A DNA stretch of 6,057 nt from contig JAILFQ010000051.1 of NCBI GenBank assembly GCA_024697505.1, positions 1 to 6,057 on the forward strand, read 5' to 3'. The stretch comes from Lachnospiraceae bacterium (GTDB lineage: Bacteria; Bacillota; Clostridia; Lachnospirales; Lachnospiraceae). Of the stretch, positions 5,521 to 6,057 are shown piece by piece. Each line of letters begins with the position of its first letter. The stretch's first letter is position 1. The notes under the pieces are model-generated. The model searched no databases. It was not told the origin of the DNA and saw only the letters and a list, made by a program, of their open reading frames with translations. Made by a program: the position numbers and the translations under genes.

Positions 5521-6057
5521 ATGGATAACAATATTTCAAAAGCACTTGAAGAAAAAGTTAAAAAATTGCAGACTTTAATAGACTCTTCCAAAAGGATTGT
5601 ATTTTTCGGAGGAGCGGGTGTAAGCACGGAAAGCGGAATTCCGGACTTCAGAAGCGAAGACGGTCTTTACAGACAAAAGTATAAATACCCTCCGGAAACC
5701 ATTTTAAGCCACACCTTTTTTGTAAGAAATACGGCAGATTTTTACGAATTTTACAGAGACAAAATGATATGTGACACCGCAGAGCCGAATATAACCCATA
5801 AATTCCTTGCGGAACTTGAAGAAAAGGGAAAACTCCTTGGGGTTGTAACCCAGAACATAGACGGCCTGCACCAGGCGGCAGGCACAAAAAATATTGCGGA
5901 ACTCCACGGAAGCATACACAGAAATTACTGCACCAAATGCAGAAAGTTCCATCCGTTGTCTGCTGTTAAAAGCTCTAAGGGTATTCCCCTTTGTGAGTGC
6001 GGCGGCATAATAAAGCCGGATGTGGTGCTTTATGAAGAGGGCCTGGACGGCGAAACC
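5521..6057 (+). CDS. cobB: Sir2-family NAD-dependent protein deacylase (C-terminus beyond the right edge)
   Basis: Cytosolic sirtuin that removes acyl groups from protein lysines using NAD, releasing nicotinamide and O-acyl-ADP-ribose. 179 residues are visible of a family length near 240. GGAGVSTESGIPDFR (30-44) is the NAD-binding GAGxS region with the downstream PDFR motif. TQNIDGLH (110-117) and the catalytic H129 in ELHGS are present. The zinc ligands are C137, C140, C158 and C160. KPDVVLYEE (165-173) corresponds to the RPxVVxFGE motif of other members. The Y-x-x-R pair that marks desuccinylase-type sirtuins is not seen at FYEFYRDKM (74-82), where Lys stands at the Arg position, so plain deacetylation is more likely. 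The remaining nucleotide-binding strands are beyond the window. Last visible gene of the rightward unit. Confidence 0.94.
   Translation, partial: MDNNISKALEEKVKKLQTLIDSSKRIVFFGGAGVSTESGIPDFRSEDGLYRQKYKYPPETILSHTFFVRNTADFYEFYRDKMICDTAEPNITHKFLAELEEKGKLLGVVTQNIDGLHQAAGTKNIAELHGSIHRNYCTKCRKFHPLSAVKSSKGIPLCECGGIIKPDVVLYEEGLDGET

Overview
The window looks like chromosomal DNA from a low-to-moderate GC, Gram-positive anaerobe of the Clostridia (possibly Lachnospiraceae-like). This rests on strong GGAGG-type ribosome binding sites, the gene content and the style of the proteins. No taxonomic marker is present, so the assignment is inference. I see no tRNA, rRNA, CRISPR array, insertion sequence or phage gene.

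Left half (1-2602), all on the minus strand. Read in the direction of transcription this is: a 1-acylglycerol-3-phosphate acyltransferase (plsC-like), 23 nt later a diacylglycerol/lipid kinase-family protein, then a probable terminator, then a RumA/RlmD-type 23S rRNA uracil-5-methyltransferase cut off by the left edge. The first two form a small phospholipid operon: one makes phosphatidic acid from lysophosphatidic acid, the other may make it from diacylglycerol. The methyltransferase is probably a separate or read-through unit.

Middle (2603-2781). A 179-bp divergent intergenic region holds a good extended -10 promoter for the rightward genes, a 7-bp-stem hairpin lying on the predicted transcription start, and a weaker candidate promoter for the leftward operon.

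Right half (2782-6057), all on the plus strand. The first gene is the most interesting: a 660-residue fusion of an MTA/SAH-nucleosidase-like domain, a helical linker of unknown type, and a full-length spore-photoproduct-lyase-like radical SAM domain. It overlaps by 8 bp with a classical short-chain dehydrogenase/reductase. After 44 nt with no visible terminator comes a Sir2-family NAD-dependent deacylase, cut off by the right edge. Radical SAM enzymes can release 5'-deoxyadenosine, and MTA/SAH nucleosidases are known to hydrolyse it. The fusion is therefore best read as a radical SAM repair-type enzyme carrying its own cofactor-by-product disposal domain. The roles of the reductase and sirtuin in this unit are not evident from sequence.
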